Of a stretch of 64,000 nucleotides of DNA, positions 12,232 through 25,450 are shown piece after piece. The position numbers were made by a program, and so were the translations under genes. Source of the DNA: Atherix ibis (Eukaryota > Arthropoda > Insecta > Diptera > Athericidae); contig OY282607.1 in assembly GCA_958298945.1 (NCBI GenBank), forward strand, positions 33,761,000 through 33,824,999, given 5' to 3'. Every line of letters starts with the position of its first letter. Within the stretch, counting starts at the first letter, position 1. Under the pieces are notes generated by a model. The model was given only the letters and a program-made list of their open reading frames with translations. It searched no databases and had not been told where the DNA came from.

Positions 12232-13388
12232 GGTATTAATGTATTACCTCAAAGCGAGCATATTTTTAAAGGTAAATTATTCCTTTACTTTTCGGTCGTG
12301 TAATAAAATTTTATTTTCATGAATTTTTATTTTGGGAATATATATGTAGGTTATAATACTCAGTATTGAGCAAAATAAATACTTTATTTAGAAAAACAAC
12401 TTATCATTTGTTGGAGAAAAGTTCATATTCTAACGGTTTGGTTTTTATTCATTTCTACGTCCGGTCAATAAGAAATTATAGAGCATTATCCATTTTTTAG
12501 TTTGGTAAGTAAATCCCTACCATATAATTGATCGAATAAATTTGTACTATTTAACATAATATTATTTAAAGATAAAAATATGCCAAATTTTAATGATATT
12601 TAAAAAATTACTACACAAAGTAAAAAAAAATTAAAAAGAAATCACAAAAATAGTGATTCTGTCATAGTCACATTGTTTGTTTTAAGAAAAACAATCTTCA
12701 GCTATAAGCGAGAATATTTCATTAAATAAAATTAGCCTAAATAAAATTGGGCTTTAAAATATCTTAAGTAATTGCAAAATATCTATTACGAAAAGTAACT
12801 GTCTAGTTTGTATATTGGCCTGAAAGTGACATTGGCCCTTATATCCTAGGAAATGAAGAAGGAAAGACCGTTACCGTAGATTCTGAGCAATAGAATTTCC
12901 GTATGATAACCGACTTCTTTTGCCCTTAAATTAAAATTTTTTTCTAAACTATATGTGGCTCTAAGAAATAAGTACTAACATTAAAAGATTTTATCTAAAC
13001 TATATGTGGTTCTAAGAAAAATAGTATGTAGAATACGTAATTTCGATATTTAGTGATGTCAATGGGACCACAAGTTGATGCAAATTTGTCTACGTTAGAT
13101 TTTTTCTTATAAGATAATTTAACTAATTGTATTTATGCAGATCGTCTTTTAACTTTAGAAAAATTTCAAATCAACATCGGTCAGGTAATGGCCACATTGC
13201 TGGTCAAACTGTACAAAAAATTCGTCAAAAATTAATCGATAAGCATAGCAGTTTTTCGATAATTTTTTATAAAATAATATTATATGTACTAAATAGCATA
13301 GTTTTTTCAATATATATAGTTAAAAATTTTATTTAAAGTAGGATAATGTATTATTTAAATAATGTTTACTTTCCAATGTGCAAATTAG
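12232..13388. other. No gene seen; small local duplication
   Basis: TCTAAACTATATGTGG occurs twice (about 12943 and 12992). A 40-codon frame ends near 13235 (contains LLTLEKFQINIGQVMATLL) and is preceded by an acceptor-like TTTATGCAG. I do not recognise it. Confidence 0.5.
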
Positions 13389-13450
13389 ACTAACCCTCTA
13401 TAAAAATCTATAAATCGCTTTCAATTTATAGATTTTTATAGAGAGTTAGT
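13389..13450. repeat. 27-bp inverted repeat with 8-nt loop
   Basis: Arms 13389-13415 and 13424-13450 are reverse complements with a single mismatch (CCCTC against GAGAG). The size would fit a short hairpin RNA precursor or a cruciform-forming palindrome. No flanking coding sequence explains it. Confidence 0.85.
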
Positions 13451-14434
13451 ACAATTAAAATTATTTATATAAAAATATTATAATTGTTGAAGTAAATATT
13501 TTTTCTCTTAAAACAAACATAATTAATTAATCGAATATTTTAATTGCTTAAAAAAATTATAAAATTTTTCTTTAAATAATACTGAAAAGTAAAAAATTCT
13601 CATTTATTAAAGGTACACTTGTGAGAATTTAATCCAAACAAAAAAGAATTTTTAAGAAATTAAGAAAGAGCAATTGAGTAATTTCCATTTGTAATTAAGT
13701 TGAAATTTTAATAAAACTAATATCAAATCGAATGTGAAATCTTATTATCAGATTGCTGCCAAAATTATTTAAAGTTTTTTAATAATGCAATTTAATAAAA
13801 ATGGAATTTGGGAAAGAATATTCAGTGACTGGAGTGCGGGGATCAATATTAAATGACTAAACTATTTGGTCTGCATGGCACAAAAGCTGCTAAAATCATT
13901 TTTATATAAAGAAAATGAAAAAAAAACCAAAAACTCGCGGTCATGATAAATTGTTGACAGATTTAATAGAGGAATTAGAACTATAGAGGATTTGACTTCT
14001 TAAATTCGCAATATGATAATAGTTACGCTATAACAAGATCGTAATAGTTACGCTATAATAAGATCATTTAATATTTTTTAAATAAATTTTACTATACACA
14101 CAGAATAGTAATATATTCAAAAAAATTATATTGAATTTCAAAATAGTTCCATTAGAGTTATTCTAATTATTTTTTTTAAATAGATAAGTCAACGAATATG
14201 AATAACTAAAACAATCTATCGTCTTATGGCAATTCAAGTAAATTTACTCGTGCAAAACTCGTACCACCAGTAAGTTAGATAAGAGAATCACTATAAAATT
14301 ACCCTCATTTTTTTAGTGTTTTCTTTTCTAAGATAAGAAACAACCCCTCTTATTTTTGCTTTTATTTTATTCATGGAAAATACTTAGTATAAAAAATTAT
14401 CATTACCGATCGAAAGACTTTAAATCGAAACAAA
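13451..14434. other. AT-rich DNA, no gene seen
   Basis: It contains a local duplication of ATAGTTACGCTATAA at about 14020-14060. TATAAAAAA at about 14390 precedes the small open frame that follows. Confidence 0.5.
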
Positions 14435-14611
14435 ATGGAACGCTCTGAAATATCTAAGGTAGAAGGATACTGTTTACCTTCTAACATCAATCTCGTTAAA
14501 CACCATGACGCTTACGGTGATGATAACAATGACGACAAGGAGTACCATGACGACAATGATGACCCGAAAACAAAATCTTTCACGTTGCGTTATGGGCAGA
14601 GAATACAATAA
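14435..14611 (+). CDS. Possible small acidic protein, 58 codons
   Basis: The frame opens with ATG in the context CAAAATGG, close to the insect start consensus, and ends at TAA. The product begins MERSEISKVEGYCLPSNINL and carries an Asp/Asn-rich middle (residues about 29-43, DDNNDDKEYHDDNDD), then a basic tail. Its codons are richer in GC than the surroundings. There is no signal peptide or membrane segment and I recognise no family. TATAAAAAA lies about 45 bases upstream. It could be a small gene, one exon of a larger gene, or a chance frame created by GAT/GAC triplet expansion. Confidence 0.25.
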   Translation: MERSEISKVEGYCLPSNINLVKHHDAYGDDNNDDKEYHDDNDDPKTKSFTLRYGQRIQ

Positions 14612-15926
14612 ATGGCAATAATTACAACGCAACAAATAATGAGAGATGACAAAATGTTTTTGTAAGAAAATTCACAATTTTTCTTTAGTAATTTTTTCTG
14701 ATCCAAATAGGAGTATAATAAAAATTTAAGTATTTTATTTAGAAGTGAATATAATTGGGCTTGATAAGGTCTTTTTAATGTACGAGCAGATTTGCCGTCG
14801 ACATTTTAACAATGATCTCACAAAGATATTTATTTCTTTGAAGAAAATCGCCCTAATTTGATAAACAATTTCATCCTAATTTATGGTAATTTTGAATTTA
14901 TTTTCTCCAAAAAAGTGCAATATTTTGATATATCAATAACCAGGTGAGATACTAAGAAAAAGTCCCCCCAACTACACAAATCAATAAAAATTACGCAGCA
15001 AAATAACTCTTGAATACTAAAAATAGGCATTTTCTTTTCGATTTGCATAAATTATGAAAAAGTTGCAATGGTGGTCATATGGTGGTCTGTCCAGTGAAGA
15101 ATAAAATTGAATATTGAATACTAAAAGTAAAGCTGATTTATTTTATGCTGTAAATATTTGTTCGCTACCCAGTTGGTTGCAATTTATTTTCCTATAAATA
15201 ATACAAAATTATTATCATGTACTATTTGAGGTTGACCTCAATTCCTGAATGCTTCTATGTGTACATACCGCATATATACAATATTTGTGCTTGCAGACTT
15301 TTGCTCTGATCTCTGTATTCTTATGTTGTTTGTGTTCATTTTCATGGAAGTAGTTTATTTTTTGGTTCTTGGAAAACTATTGACTACATAAAAGTAAAAA
15401 ACACGCTTCACGAAACTTTTACTAATAGATTATATGAACGGAAATAATGTAAAAAGTTTTTCCTAACAAGAAAACAACAGCCAATATACTGTAACCATAA
15501 CATATTAGTATTTTATAGGGAATGGTAAAGAGGATTTTTTTTGCATGGAATTATCAAAAGAATCAAAAATTAAGTATTTGTTATAGAAAATAGTTTTTTA
15601 GGCGGATATGTTTCTAACTACAAATCATGGAATTCTTTATTTGTGTCTCCAAAATATATTGAGATCTGCTTTAAAAGTTTTCGAATAAATATATTTTGGC
15701 AATTTTTTTTAGATTTTTTTAAGATTTTTCAATCTTAAAAATTTTTTTTCAATATCTAAAATTTTTTTCAATATTAATTTATGTCACCGATATGCTAATT
15801 TCTTTGTATCTCGACTTCAAAAGCAACTTCTGCAAGAAAAGGAACGGAAGTTCAACTCTTTTTTTTATATTAGGAGAGTATTTTTGCCATAAAAGATATC
15901 TGCTTCTATGAAACAATTTTATTTTA
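14612..15926. other. AT-rich DNA, no gene seen
   Basis: No recognisable coding, RNA or repeat structure beyond A/T runs. Confidence 0.6.
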
Positions 15927-16489
15927 CGAGATATGGCAGAAGAAGAAATGACACTAATTTTTTTCATTTATAATAATTTAATATTATTTTTATTCACCAA
16001 TGTTAACCTCTCCTCCTAATCGTTATTTCCACTCTTCGAACTAGTCATGAACGGTTTCAACTAAAACCGCCTTCAGCTCCGCGGCTACACTTCTTTGAAT
16101 GTTATCGACAGTACCAAGGTAATGTCCTTTCAAGTTGTTGTTTTTGTTTCGTCTGAGTGAGTTTGGTTTTCCACTAGTTTTCGGCACTACGAAAATGCTC
16201 TATGCTTGTACTCTTAATAAATAAAAAGTTAGGCTCGTTTACCACAATATTTGGTGGCGCGATGCTACAATTTTACTAATGCAGAAAAAAGAAGGATTTT
16301 GCAATTTTCATAATCCAGTAAAAAAGTATAACTTCACTTATCACGCTCTGTAGGGTGCATGTAGTTACCGGACGATATTGAATTTTGTCTCTGTAAAAGC
16401 CCATTACTTTGACATTTCAAATGGCAGCGCTGTCAGAACCATAAGAGCCATCAACGTGTCTACATAATGAAATTTTATCCAATCTCAGA
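15927..16489 (-). mobile_element. Mariner deletion derivative (family N), copy 3
   Basis: The end at 15927 (CGAGATATGGCAGAAG after TA) matches the family N terminus CGAGGTGTGGCAAAA. On the minus strand, about 16130-16030 encodes LKGHYLGTVDNIQRSVAAEL, typical of the C-terminal part of these transposases. About 16170-16145 holds a worn linker segment, and about 16400-16350 the family leader. Both the helix-turn-helix and the region of the second Asp are largely gone. The right limit is approximate. Confidence 0.65.
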
Positions 16490-16494
16490 TTTGG

Positions 16495-16870
16495 TGAAAA
16501 AATCATCTTCAGCGACAAAGTATATTTTTATCTGAATGCTTACATAAACAAGCAAAATTTTCAGATCTGGGACAAAAACGAGTTACAATAGTTCCTAAAG
16601 CTTCCTTTGCATCCGGAAAAACTTTTGGTCGGGCGTCTGTACTGCTTTCGAAATGAGGCTTCCGCGAAAGTATCGAGCGATGCGAACAGTTTATTTTTAG
16701 CCTCAATTAGACGATATAGACTTGGACATTATCAGGTTCTACCAGAACGGCGCAATTTTCCACAGAACAGTTATATGCCACGTCGCGATATTTTGAGACC
16801 TGCCAATGTCATCAAGATTGTGTGATTTAACCCCCTTGAAATTTATTGTATGGGACTACTTTAAATCAAT
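16495..16870 (+). mobile_element. DDE transposase fragment (FSDEAHF...CDLTPLD type)
   Basis: Pieced frames give FSDKVYFYLNAYINKQNFQI (about 16511-16570), corresponding to the family segment FSDEAHFxLNGYVNKQN, whose Asp is catalytic. MHPEKLLVG follows at about 16607. QLDDIDLDIIRFYQNGAIFH (about 16708-16767) corresponds to the WFQQDGATCH segment, with the second Asp changed to Asn. RLCDLTPLKFIVWDYFKS closes it at about 16815-16868. This Tc1/mariner-related family, often with an N-terminal DUF4817-type domain, is common in insects. The copy is frameshifted and inactive. Confidence 0.75.
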
Positions 16871-17651
16871 AAACCAATAGTAATTTTCAAGGTTGAGAAT
16901 AACACCTTGAAGTCATCAGTGAGATTCAACTCGATATATACGGGAGAATCAGTTAACATTGGATCTCTCGAATCACCTCCTGCAAGCAAAGGAGGCTAGT
17001 TGAACAATATATTTTTTAAATAATAATGCTACGAGCAAATGTATTTCAATCTGCAACAAAGATATTTAAAAAAAATGCTTTTATAAACAAAACAATTTGA
17101 ATACGAGTATACTTTTAACCGTCTTACATATATAGTATTTAATAGCATGACTGTTTAATACCCAAGTATACTTTGATTCATATTAATTATAAATATTAAC
17201 TACAAAAAAATATATTTCTGTCATGCTTGGATCAGAAATGCAATTAATATATTTCCATAAATATTACTGAAAATACATTTAACAAGCTATAGACTATGCG
17301 AGTGGGTGGCTTTAGTAATACAACAGTAGAATATAAATGAGATTCTTTATTATTGATATTCGGATACATACTCGTACTCACAGTGCATAAATTTATAAAT
17401 TTCCTTCAAAATTCAATTAAATTCCTTTTTCTCATAAAGCAAATATACATTTTTTTTTCAAAATTATTTAATAAAATTACAAAATATAAATAAATATACC
17501 AAAATAAATCAACATAATAAAATTTATTTGGTAAAAAATATTTTAGTAATTTACAAATATCGTAATTACGCTAGACATTTTCAAGGATTTGAACAATTTA
17601 TAAATAGCAGAATTTTTTTAAAAATGAAAAGTAAAGTGGATTTTGGAAATT
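16871..17651. other. AT-rich DNA, no gene seen
   Basis: No coding or RNA features recognised. Confidence 0.6.
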
Positions 17652-17712
17652 AACCTAGGACTATGCCTTAGTGGGATTCAAACTCACGTTCCCTTTGTTG
17701 GTAGTCCAGCCA
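17652..17712 (-). repeat. tRNA-like dispersed repeat, copy 1
   Basis: On the minus strand, GTGAGTTTGAATCCCACTA resembles a T-arm/B-box, followed by AGGCATAGTCC. The same order occurs at 45.98-46.05 kb and, less completely, near 35.05 kb. It does not fold into a full cloverleaf, so it is more likely a SINE head or tRNA-derived pseudogene than a tRNA gene. Confidence 0.5.
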
Positions 17713-20700
17713 AATTTTTTTTTAAATTTTTAAATTTTAGTGAACGTGTCAAAATTTTAATGGACGTTTTGGTAATTTTGCTTAATTTTTTTTAGTCGTG
17801 ATGGAGTTTTTTTACTTAATTGATTTATTAATTGTGAATAATACCTTCGTTTTTGGTAGCAATCATAAATAAATTTACCTTTAAGATGTTGTGGCATAAA
17901 AATAAGCCAAATTGAATTCCAAACAATTAATTGGTAAGCATTTTTCATAACTGCTTTACTCTCAAAATTCATATAATAATGGATATTTACTTATACGTTA
18001 AAAATTAAAATCACAATAAAGTAATTGCGTTTTTATTATTGACTTAAATTTTGTCGTTTATATTTGACCTTAAATTGCTATTGATGTAGAGCTTTGTAAA
18101 GCCAATTAAGCTCTTAAAGGCTGACAACACAATTTTTATTTACGTTAAAATTGTCGAAGCCCCATAATATGACCCGTTGACAAAAATTGACGAAAAAAAT
18201 TAAAACAATTACTTTTTATTTATGAAAAGTAAAAAATAAAACTATTTTTTTCTATGTTTGATTAATTTAAGTTAAAATTGAATTTTGTATTTCGTAGTTT
18301 ACAAAATTCGAGTTTAATTTAGTTTGAAATTATGTAGGAGCACTTCAAAATAACCTAAAAATAATATTTAAGAATATTTTTATAGAACGTTTTTATTGTA
18401 TTTAAATGAGTATATGCAATAATAAATAAGTTTGCAATTTTAAAAAAAAATCCTTAAAGCAAAAATATGTAGTTTCGTAGTAAACTTTTGTGTGATCATT
18501 TTTTTTTCATATTTAAAAATTAATAAGAGAATATTTTCAGACTTAATCATTTAAAGTAGAAAAATCCGCTTACAAAATTTATTGTAGTAGAGGATGTGAA
18601 GATATTTTGGGCTTTAACTTTCTTAGAAGTAACCAGATAGTCTATAATTTAACAACTTCGCATACTCATAAGTGCGTATGATTTTTAGAGGGTTAATATT
18701 CCGATTGCTAAAAAAAATGACGATCTTTATTTTTAACAGTAAAAATTCGTAAACTTAAAGAAAACTTTTATTTTGAACATTCCACTTTTGTCGGTTATAT
18801 TTTTAAAAATTCTAAAAAAAAAACTTTTTTATTAAAATAGTTCTTATTACGTTCGTGTAAAAATATATGATATTTCTTTGAATAGTTAATCAAAATTTAA
18901 ATACAGAAGAAAAAAATAAAAATAAATATTTCATTATGCAGGCAATAATCCAGCTGGTGGTATAGATAATATTCCATTAACATAAATGTTTTGGAATTGT
19001 TCAATTCATACGAAAATAGAATAAGTTTTCTGACCTAGAATATCCTTGATACAATTAATTTATCACGCACTTTATCTTTAATCCTTCACCCGCGTCACCG
19101 GCGTGTCGCGCATATCGAACACATATCCTTTAAACATGACGTACCGTTGATATAAAATGTATTCCACAACAAAAAACTATGGTATATTCATAATTTTGAC
19201 CACAATTGGAGTAATTTTTGATTTTAACACACAATCCGCTAACACGATAAAATGCGACACGTTTCGATACGGCCAGATACAACGATATGATACCGAGCAA
19301 AGGCAGACTTTCAACTAACCCAACCAACAGGATTTTTGTTGATATGAGCCTGAAGGTTTGATGGCGTCATCATCATAGAATTCATTCATTCTCTACAGAA
19401 TAACGAAATGTGGAAATATTAGTTCAAGAGTAAGAATATAAACCAATACACTAGCTCATGCACCAATCCCCCACCTGCCCCCTTTAGACAAGGTTCAATA
19501 AGGTAAAAGGATCCATTGCCTTTCTCTGTATTTGTATAGCAAGTTCGGACTATTCGCATGCGTTGAAAATTGCTTTTGTCGCGTGTCAAAATTTCATTCT
19601 ACGTACTTATCGAAACAAATTGCAAAAGTTCAGTAGCGTAGAAAGTGAGGAGTCGACTCACTTCTTTCGAAAAAAATTTACAATTTTTGTTCACTACTAC
19701 TATTAGTAAAAAATATAAATTATTTTGAGAAAAAAATTAGATTGTTTTATTAAAGAAACTAATGAAAAAATATCGTTTAAAACTATAAAAAACAATTTTA
19801 TATTTCGTTAATATTTACAAATATATTTTGTACAAAGAATTTCTTCAAAAAAAAAAATGATATAATTATATTTACTATTGAATTAATTAAAAAAAGAAAC
19901 AAAAATTAAACTTTTTGATAAAAGACAAACATTTTTAATGCAGAATGTTTTCTTCTTCTTCTTCTTTTTAAGTGAATAGAAACATTTTTGTTTGAAGTAA
20001 AATTTGAGCAACTACGCCAGTGATCAAGTGGTATCGATTGCTATGCAAGCCAACTGCCACCCCATTATAAGTGAAGGAACGACCACGTTCGTTATTTTGA
20101 CGTCGTTATTATACTTTGCCACCCCCAAACCTCGAAATTTCTTTCGAATGTATTTGTGCTGTCAACCCACATAGAATTTTCGATTCTACAATATTATGTA
20201 ATTGTGGTACATGTAGCTCTCTTTAACACATGTTATTTGTATTCCTGTATTTGCGTGGGTGTGACAGTATACAATAGAATTGAAATGTTTCTAAATAGAA
20301 ATCCATACAAAAATGTATAAGTGTAGTTATATGGTAGTGTATTAGTGAGGGGCGGAAAAGAGTAGGAAAACAGCTGAACAGGCGAAGTGAATAAGAATGA
20401 CATGAAAATAAGAAGGGGTCACCCTGCAACAATATGAGTACGAATGTCAGGATATACTTATGCAAAGAGGTCGACTATGAAAGGATATTTTTCGTAGTAG
20501 AGTTGTGAAGTATGACAACACGAGTTTGAGGGTTACGAATTCGATGATAAGAACGATGGTAAAGGCTGCATTGTTGAGTTATAGCAACTTTAGCAGGACA
20601 AAGAATCCGGCTGGATTTGGCGACTGTAAGGAATGAGTAGTTTTCGAATTCACGTGGGAGTTTATTGCATTTTCCTTAGAGTTGTTATTTTTTCTTGTTC

Positions 20701-23700
20701 TCGCTCTTGTTCTCCATTTTTGCTCGTTCTTGTTTTAGTTGTTATTATTTTGTACTCTTCGTTTTTTCATTTGCCATATTACTATTATATGTATTGTATA
20801 TCCTTGCTTCAAGTTAGGCAACTTTTCTCATTTTTTCATTCAGTTTTATTATCTACCACCTCATACTTGTTTTTTTTTCTATGCCTCCGCTATTATTCGA
20901 AGGATATTCATGACTTTTTTTAAATGTTTTTATTTGGAATTCTTTTTGTATAGTGTTGCTTATTTGCGAACTTTTGTTTCATTGCAATTGAGCTTAAAAA
21001 TGGACGTCCGAATAGTTGGATTTTATTTTCATTTATTTACGATAATAAATGAAGTGGAAAAGTTTATGTCATATAGAGAGGCATCTTTATAGTCTCAGAA
21101 AGGATATATTCTCATAATAAAAAGAGTAAATGGTATATTTTTTGTAAAAGTTTTTTAAGTTCATGGTCGATATTTTTATCGTCCTTGCTTGTACTTATCA
21201 TTCACCAAAGGTGATTTTATTGTCAATTTCTTCACTCCTTTAAGTTGAATGTATTATACAAACATATTCCTTTGAGATGATGGATTTATATAAATTTGAT
21301 AGTATCCTTTTCATGATGTTATATCCTTAAAATATTATAACATATATTCTGTGCATTTTGTTTTTATTTACAATATAAAATTTTCGCTATTTGTCTTGTT
21401 TTTTTTTTGTCTTTTTAAAGATTTAATTGTTTTTTTTTTAATTTTAAAACCAATTATTTAAAAAAAAATTTATACATTAATATATTTTCGCTATCCCATA
21501 AAAATATAAAATTGAGAAAATTATTACAAAATTTTTTAAATGTTTTTTTTCTTCCTTTTATAAAAATTATAATTTTTTTTTGAACTGTATTGAATGATAA
21601 ATTTATAATACAATTTTAAATAAATGTTTATTAAGTGGAATATAATTTCCCTAAAATTGCGGTCACTTTTAATTAATTCTATGAAATTTACAAATTATTT
21701 TAATCGTCTAATTCGTCTTTTTATATAATTATATTTTATGAAAAAGGCAACAAAAACAATTTACTTTGTGTTTGATTAAATAAAATTTTTTTTTATGGTA
21801 AATTAAAATATTTAAAATATAAGAAAAAATTACTCCAATGCTCGCTGTAAATCTTTGAAAAATTTATGAACCTTTGGGGTTTCAGAGAAACATTAGCGTG
21901 TCTTGTTTTCCACTCCTACGTATCTGACTTGTTTAGGATCTATAGCTCCCTTTGGAGGACTTTTTAATTATATCACATAATTAAGTATTTTGAAGCATGA
22001 AGACACATTCTATAAATATATATATACTTTATTGTATTTTTTAAACCAAATTATTCATTAGATTTTTATACTTTTAAAATATTAAATAAATTTTGTTAAA
22101 TTGTTTATAATAAATATTTATTTAATTAGTACTCTTAGAATAAATATTTTTTGCTGGTGATGTATTTATAATATTTGATCAATGATTCAAGGAAATAGAA
22201 GTGGTAGTTTTGAATTTCTTACCATATATCTTTTTTTATACAATATATTAAATATCATATTTCAAAAGTTTTGTGTTGTTAGATAATTACAAAGAATAAA
22301 TTTTATCAAAAGTAGTAATAACTTTTAGGAATATTAATAATTGTCACATTAGAGTACTGGGTTAGTACTGGTATTATAGTAAAGAGACTGAAAATAATTC
22401 GTATTTGTTAATATTCAGCTGTAATTTATATATTAATTGCAAACATAAATAAACTTGACATTTTGTTCGTAATGTACTCAGCAAGTAACAGAGTGAAAAG
22501 GATATTACTGTGAAGACTTACTTAAAAAAATTTGAATTTTTTGCTTTTTATTTGTGCTAAAAATATTTACAAATTTAATAATTTTTTAATTAAAACACAT
22601 AACAAATGAGTTAAAAAAAACTATTCTAATTTATTAATAATTTTTTGTCTTTAAAATATTTAGGCTTATTAACCTAATTTCATTATTTTAATTATTTATG
22701 ATTGGTAATTACCTTAAAGAAATGGTGAAATGAGTTATACTCTTATATGGTATACTTAATTTATTAAAATAAAAACTAAACTTAAGAATGTATGCCCGAT
22801 AGGACTATTAATTACTATAAAATATCCTTAAACTGCTGAACTGTAAATGTGTGCTGATAAACTTGCCAAGTAACTACATTTCTTGAATATTACCCATTGT
22901 TATACTAAATATATGTACATAAATAAATAAGGGATTACAATTTTGTTAGAATAAATATACAAAAGCTCATATCATAAAATATAGTCAATAAATTATGTAT
23001 AAATTTTTTTAGAAGGCTATTCGATTAATTTGAATTTTCTGTCAATCGTATAGATTTACAAAGTTTATACAGTTGCACCCTTGTCAATAAATTTCGGCCC
23101 TTATATCCTTGTACAGCTTGCTGGCGCATCAATTAGAGAAAATTCGATATTGAAATATCTGACAAATAAAGATGTTCTCCAATAATTAATAATACAATCA
23201 ATTATTTCTTAGGTATAAATTTCCAAACAAAATTAATTAAAGAACAAAAACTAATGCCATAAGTAAATAAATTATTAAAGTTGATTGTGTTTTGTTACGA
23301 GTATTATAATATCATCATAAAAAATCTATAATACGAAAAACATGAAATCTTTTGAGTTTTTGTATTTTCTTAAGATATTTAGAGTTATTTTTAATTTTAC
23401 ATTCAAAAATCCAATTCGAAAATAATATCGTGGGTTTGATAGTTATTTTCCATTCTTATATAATTTACTTTTTTAAACAGCAATTACTAAAATTTTTTTT
23501 TTGAATATAATATATATTTTATATAATAAAATAATTATTTTTTGTATAAGTATCTTCAGTCAACGTCTCAAAGCGTATCAACTTATATAAATGAGCACCA
23601 TTCGGTGATCAAAAAAAAATTTCAGATTAATTTCGAATTAACCTAATGGCAATGGACATTTTTTGATTTAAGGATTTTGTTTGCAAAAATTACTATGTAA

Positions 23701-23932
23701 ATATTTTTAAATATAATTTTTCACTTCGAGAGCTTGTGCTTAAATTAGAAAGCTGGCTAATGGGTATGTATGAAGAAGATTTATTTAATTGTTTGTTGGC
23801 TTTTGGGATCAGTTTTATTTAGGAGAATTTCCAAAGCACGCTGAAACAGGTTGTGCGGAAGATAGATATCCTTTTCAAAATTATGCTACTTATCTCAAAG
23901 GAACCAGGTATTTTTTTATTAATTTTGAATAG
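17713..23932. other. Long gene-poor, AT-rich stretch
   Basis: I see no recognisable gene in these 6 kb. Notable local features are a (CTT)n run at about 19950-19965, a more balanced segment at about 19380-20150 that matches nothing I know, and a T-rich strand at about 20640-20930. The overlapping open frames at 20633-21092 in the T-rich part are Phe/Leu/Ser-rich and follow from base composition. Confidence 0.55.
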
Positions 23933-24035
23933 AGGGTTCTTCAGATATTAGCCAGGGGCCATTTTCGTGGTACAACCACAATTAGTCTATATGGCTTTTT
24001 TTCATTCCATGACAATAAGGCCTTAACGAGGCTAG
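23933..24035. repeat. Dispersed repeat with GCCAGGGGCCATTT, copy 2
   Basis: The blocks AGCCAGGGGCCATTTTCGTG and ACAACCACAATTAG recur in the order seen at 12125-12231 and 36040-36152. This copy is the most diverged. Confidence 0.5.
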
Positions 24036-24159
24036 TCTGTTTTTTTAAGAATAGAACTTTAAGAGTTTGTTAAGTGTACTTGAAAATTAGATCTTTGTAT
24101 CTAAGAGCTCCTAATGCCAGTACCCTATTCGGAAAGAAATCCTTTGTTTGCTGATATTC

Positions 24160-24810
24160 GCTCAATATATGTGGAATGGATAGCAGAATGTTACAAAATT
24201 GCCAGATAGGATGTGTGTGGTTTCAAAAAAGTTATGGGTGAGAGCAGTTTTCCCTATCCGAACGAATTCTGAGAAGTTTTTGTGCCCAGAATTATAGGTA
24301 AGGATGCTGAGAAGACTATTTTGGCCTGTGAGATGCTCACTATTAGTCCAGTCTTTATATTTGTATATCACTGAGGATGCTAGGTGGCATTCTGTTAATA
24401 GACAAGGCGTACTAGGGATAGCTGTGGGCACAGGACGCCGGAGAATTTCTACAGCCTATTGATCAGCACGTTCATTTTCCATGAATGCCACATGCCTCGG
24501 TACACAACGCAATTCCATACTCCTATTGTTAAGTGGCTTGGCTGAGGATTAATAAAATCGATAACAATTTCAGCAGCCGCCTTTATAGCCTACAGTTCTC
24601 CATAGGATGAAGCTGCCTTGTACGTAAAGAATTCACAATACAGATCACAGATTTGGGTGCCATTGCCCTCAATAGCTGCAAAGGAAATAGCATTGAGCTC
24701 GGTTGCCGCATCCGTGAATAAAAACACACATGCTTCGTGCTCGTCTAATTGTTTGAAAGGAAGTTCGATTAGGATTGAGTCCAGCGGAAGTCTGATGTGT
24801 CCCACTGGCT
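24160..24810 (-). mobile_element. LINE fragment with RNase H-like domain
   Basis: On the minus strand, frames give CVFLFTDAATELNAISFAAI (about 24742-24683), where FTD is the first-strand Asp region of LINE RNase H. SSYGEL followed after a stop by AIKAAAEI resembles the AExxAIxxA helix. CVPRHVAFMENERADQ (about 24518-24470) corresponds to WVPSHxGIxGNExAD, with the conserved Asn-Glu-x-Ala-Asp. FVRIGKTALTHNFF at about 24260-24220 is the linked RxGHTRLTHxxL motif. RNase H of this kind occurs in I- and R1-related LINEs. Stops and frameshifts show it is dead. Confidence 0.7.
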
Positions 24811-24949
24811 AGTCTGATGTAACGATTAATCGCTGCCTCCACAAATATAGTGAGGGAATAGAGCAGCGTTTCGTCCGCGAAGGCGTTAGCTACTCTGATT
24901 TATTATATTTTATTTTTATACATCAATATTATCTCTCTTAAAATATTTG

Positions 24950-25450
24950 CCTTGGACAGCTACATCTTGGTGGAGGCGTTGTTTTCACTTTTTGTAACCT
25001 TCAGCTCCTCGGTTACTCTGCTTTGGATGTTATCGACAATACCCATATGTCGACAGTACCCATATGACGTTCTTTCAAGTGTATTTTGATCTTCACAAAC
25101 AAGAAAAAAGTCACATGAACGTAGATCAGCTAAAAAGTGAGTCTGAGGAATCGCAGGAATACATTTCTCCGACAAAAACTCGTTGATGGATATGGTAATA
25201 TGACAGCGCGCATTGTCATGGTAGAATATTCAAGTATCTGCAATGTCAAACCTGACTCGGATAACCCTTTTTCTGAGACTATCAACTACTTCTCATAAGC
25301 CTCAATGTCAATCGGCAGTTTGACGTCACAAGAGAATAAGTTTTAATCTGTTTTTGATGTTGAAGACATCCCTAAGCAAGGTTCGTCTTCCACTGCTTCG
25401 CAGCAAATCCATTTTGCGTAACGCACTACAAAAATTTAAACTATCAGTGC
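24950..25450 (-). mobile_element. Mariner deletion derivative (family N), copy 4
   Basis: Minus-strand reading gives KRVIRVRFDIADT, then after a frame change YHDNARCHITISINEFLSEK with the second catalytic Asp. AIPQTHFLADLRSCDFFLV follows around the third Asp, then RHMGIVDNIQSRVTEELKV. Upstream is a worn linker (about 25400-25365). The part with the first catalytic Asp is missing. It directly adjoins copy 5 in the same orientation. Confidence 0.7.

Noticed and set aside
20633..21092. Membrane protein gene from two overlapping plus-strand frames
   Set aside because: The predicted hydrophobicity follows from a T-rich strand. The two frames overlap, codon use is not gene-like, and no family is recognised.
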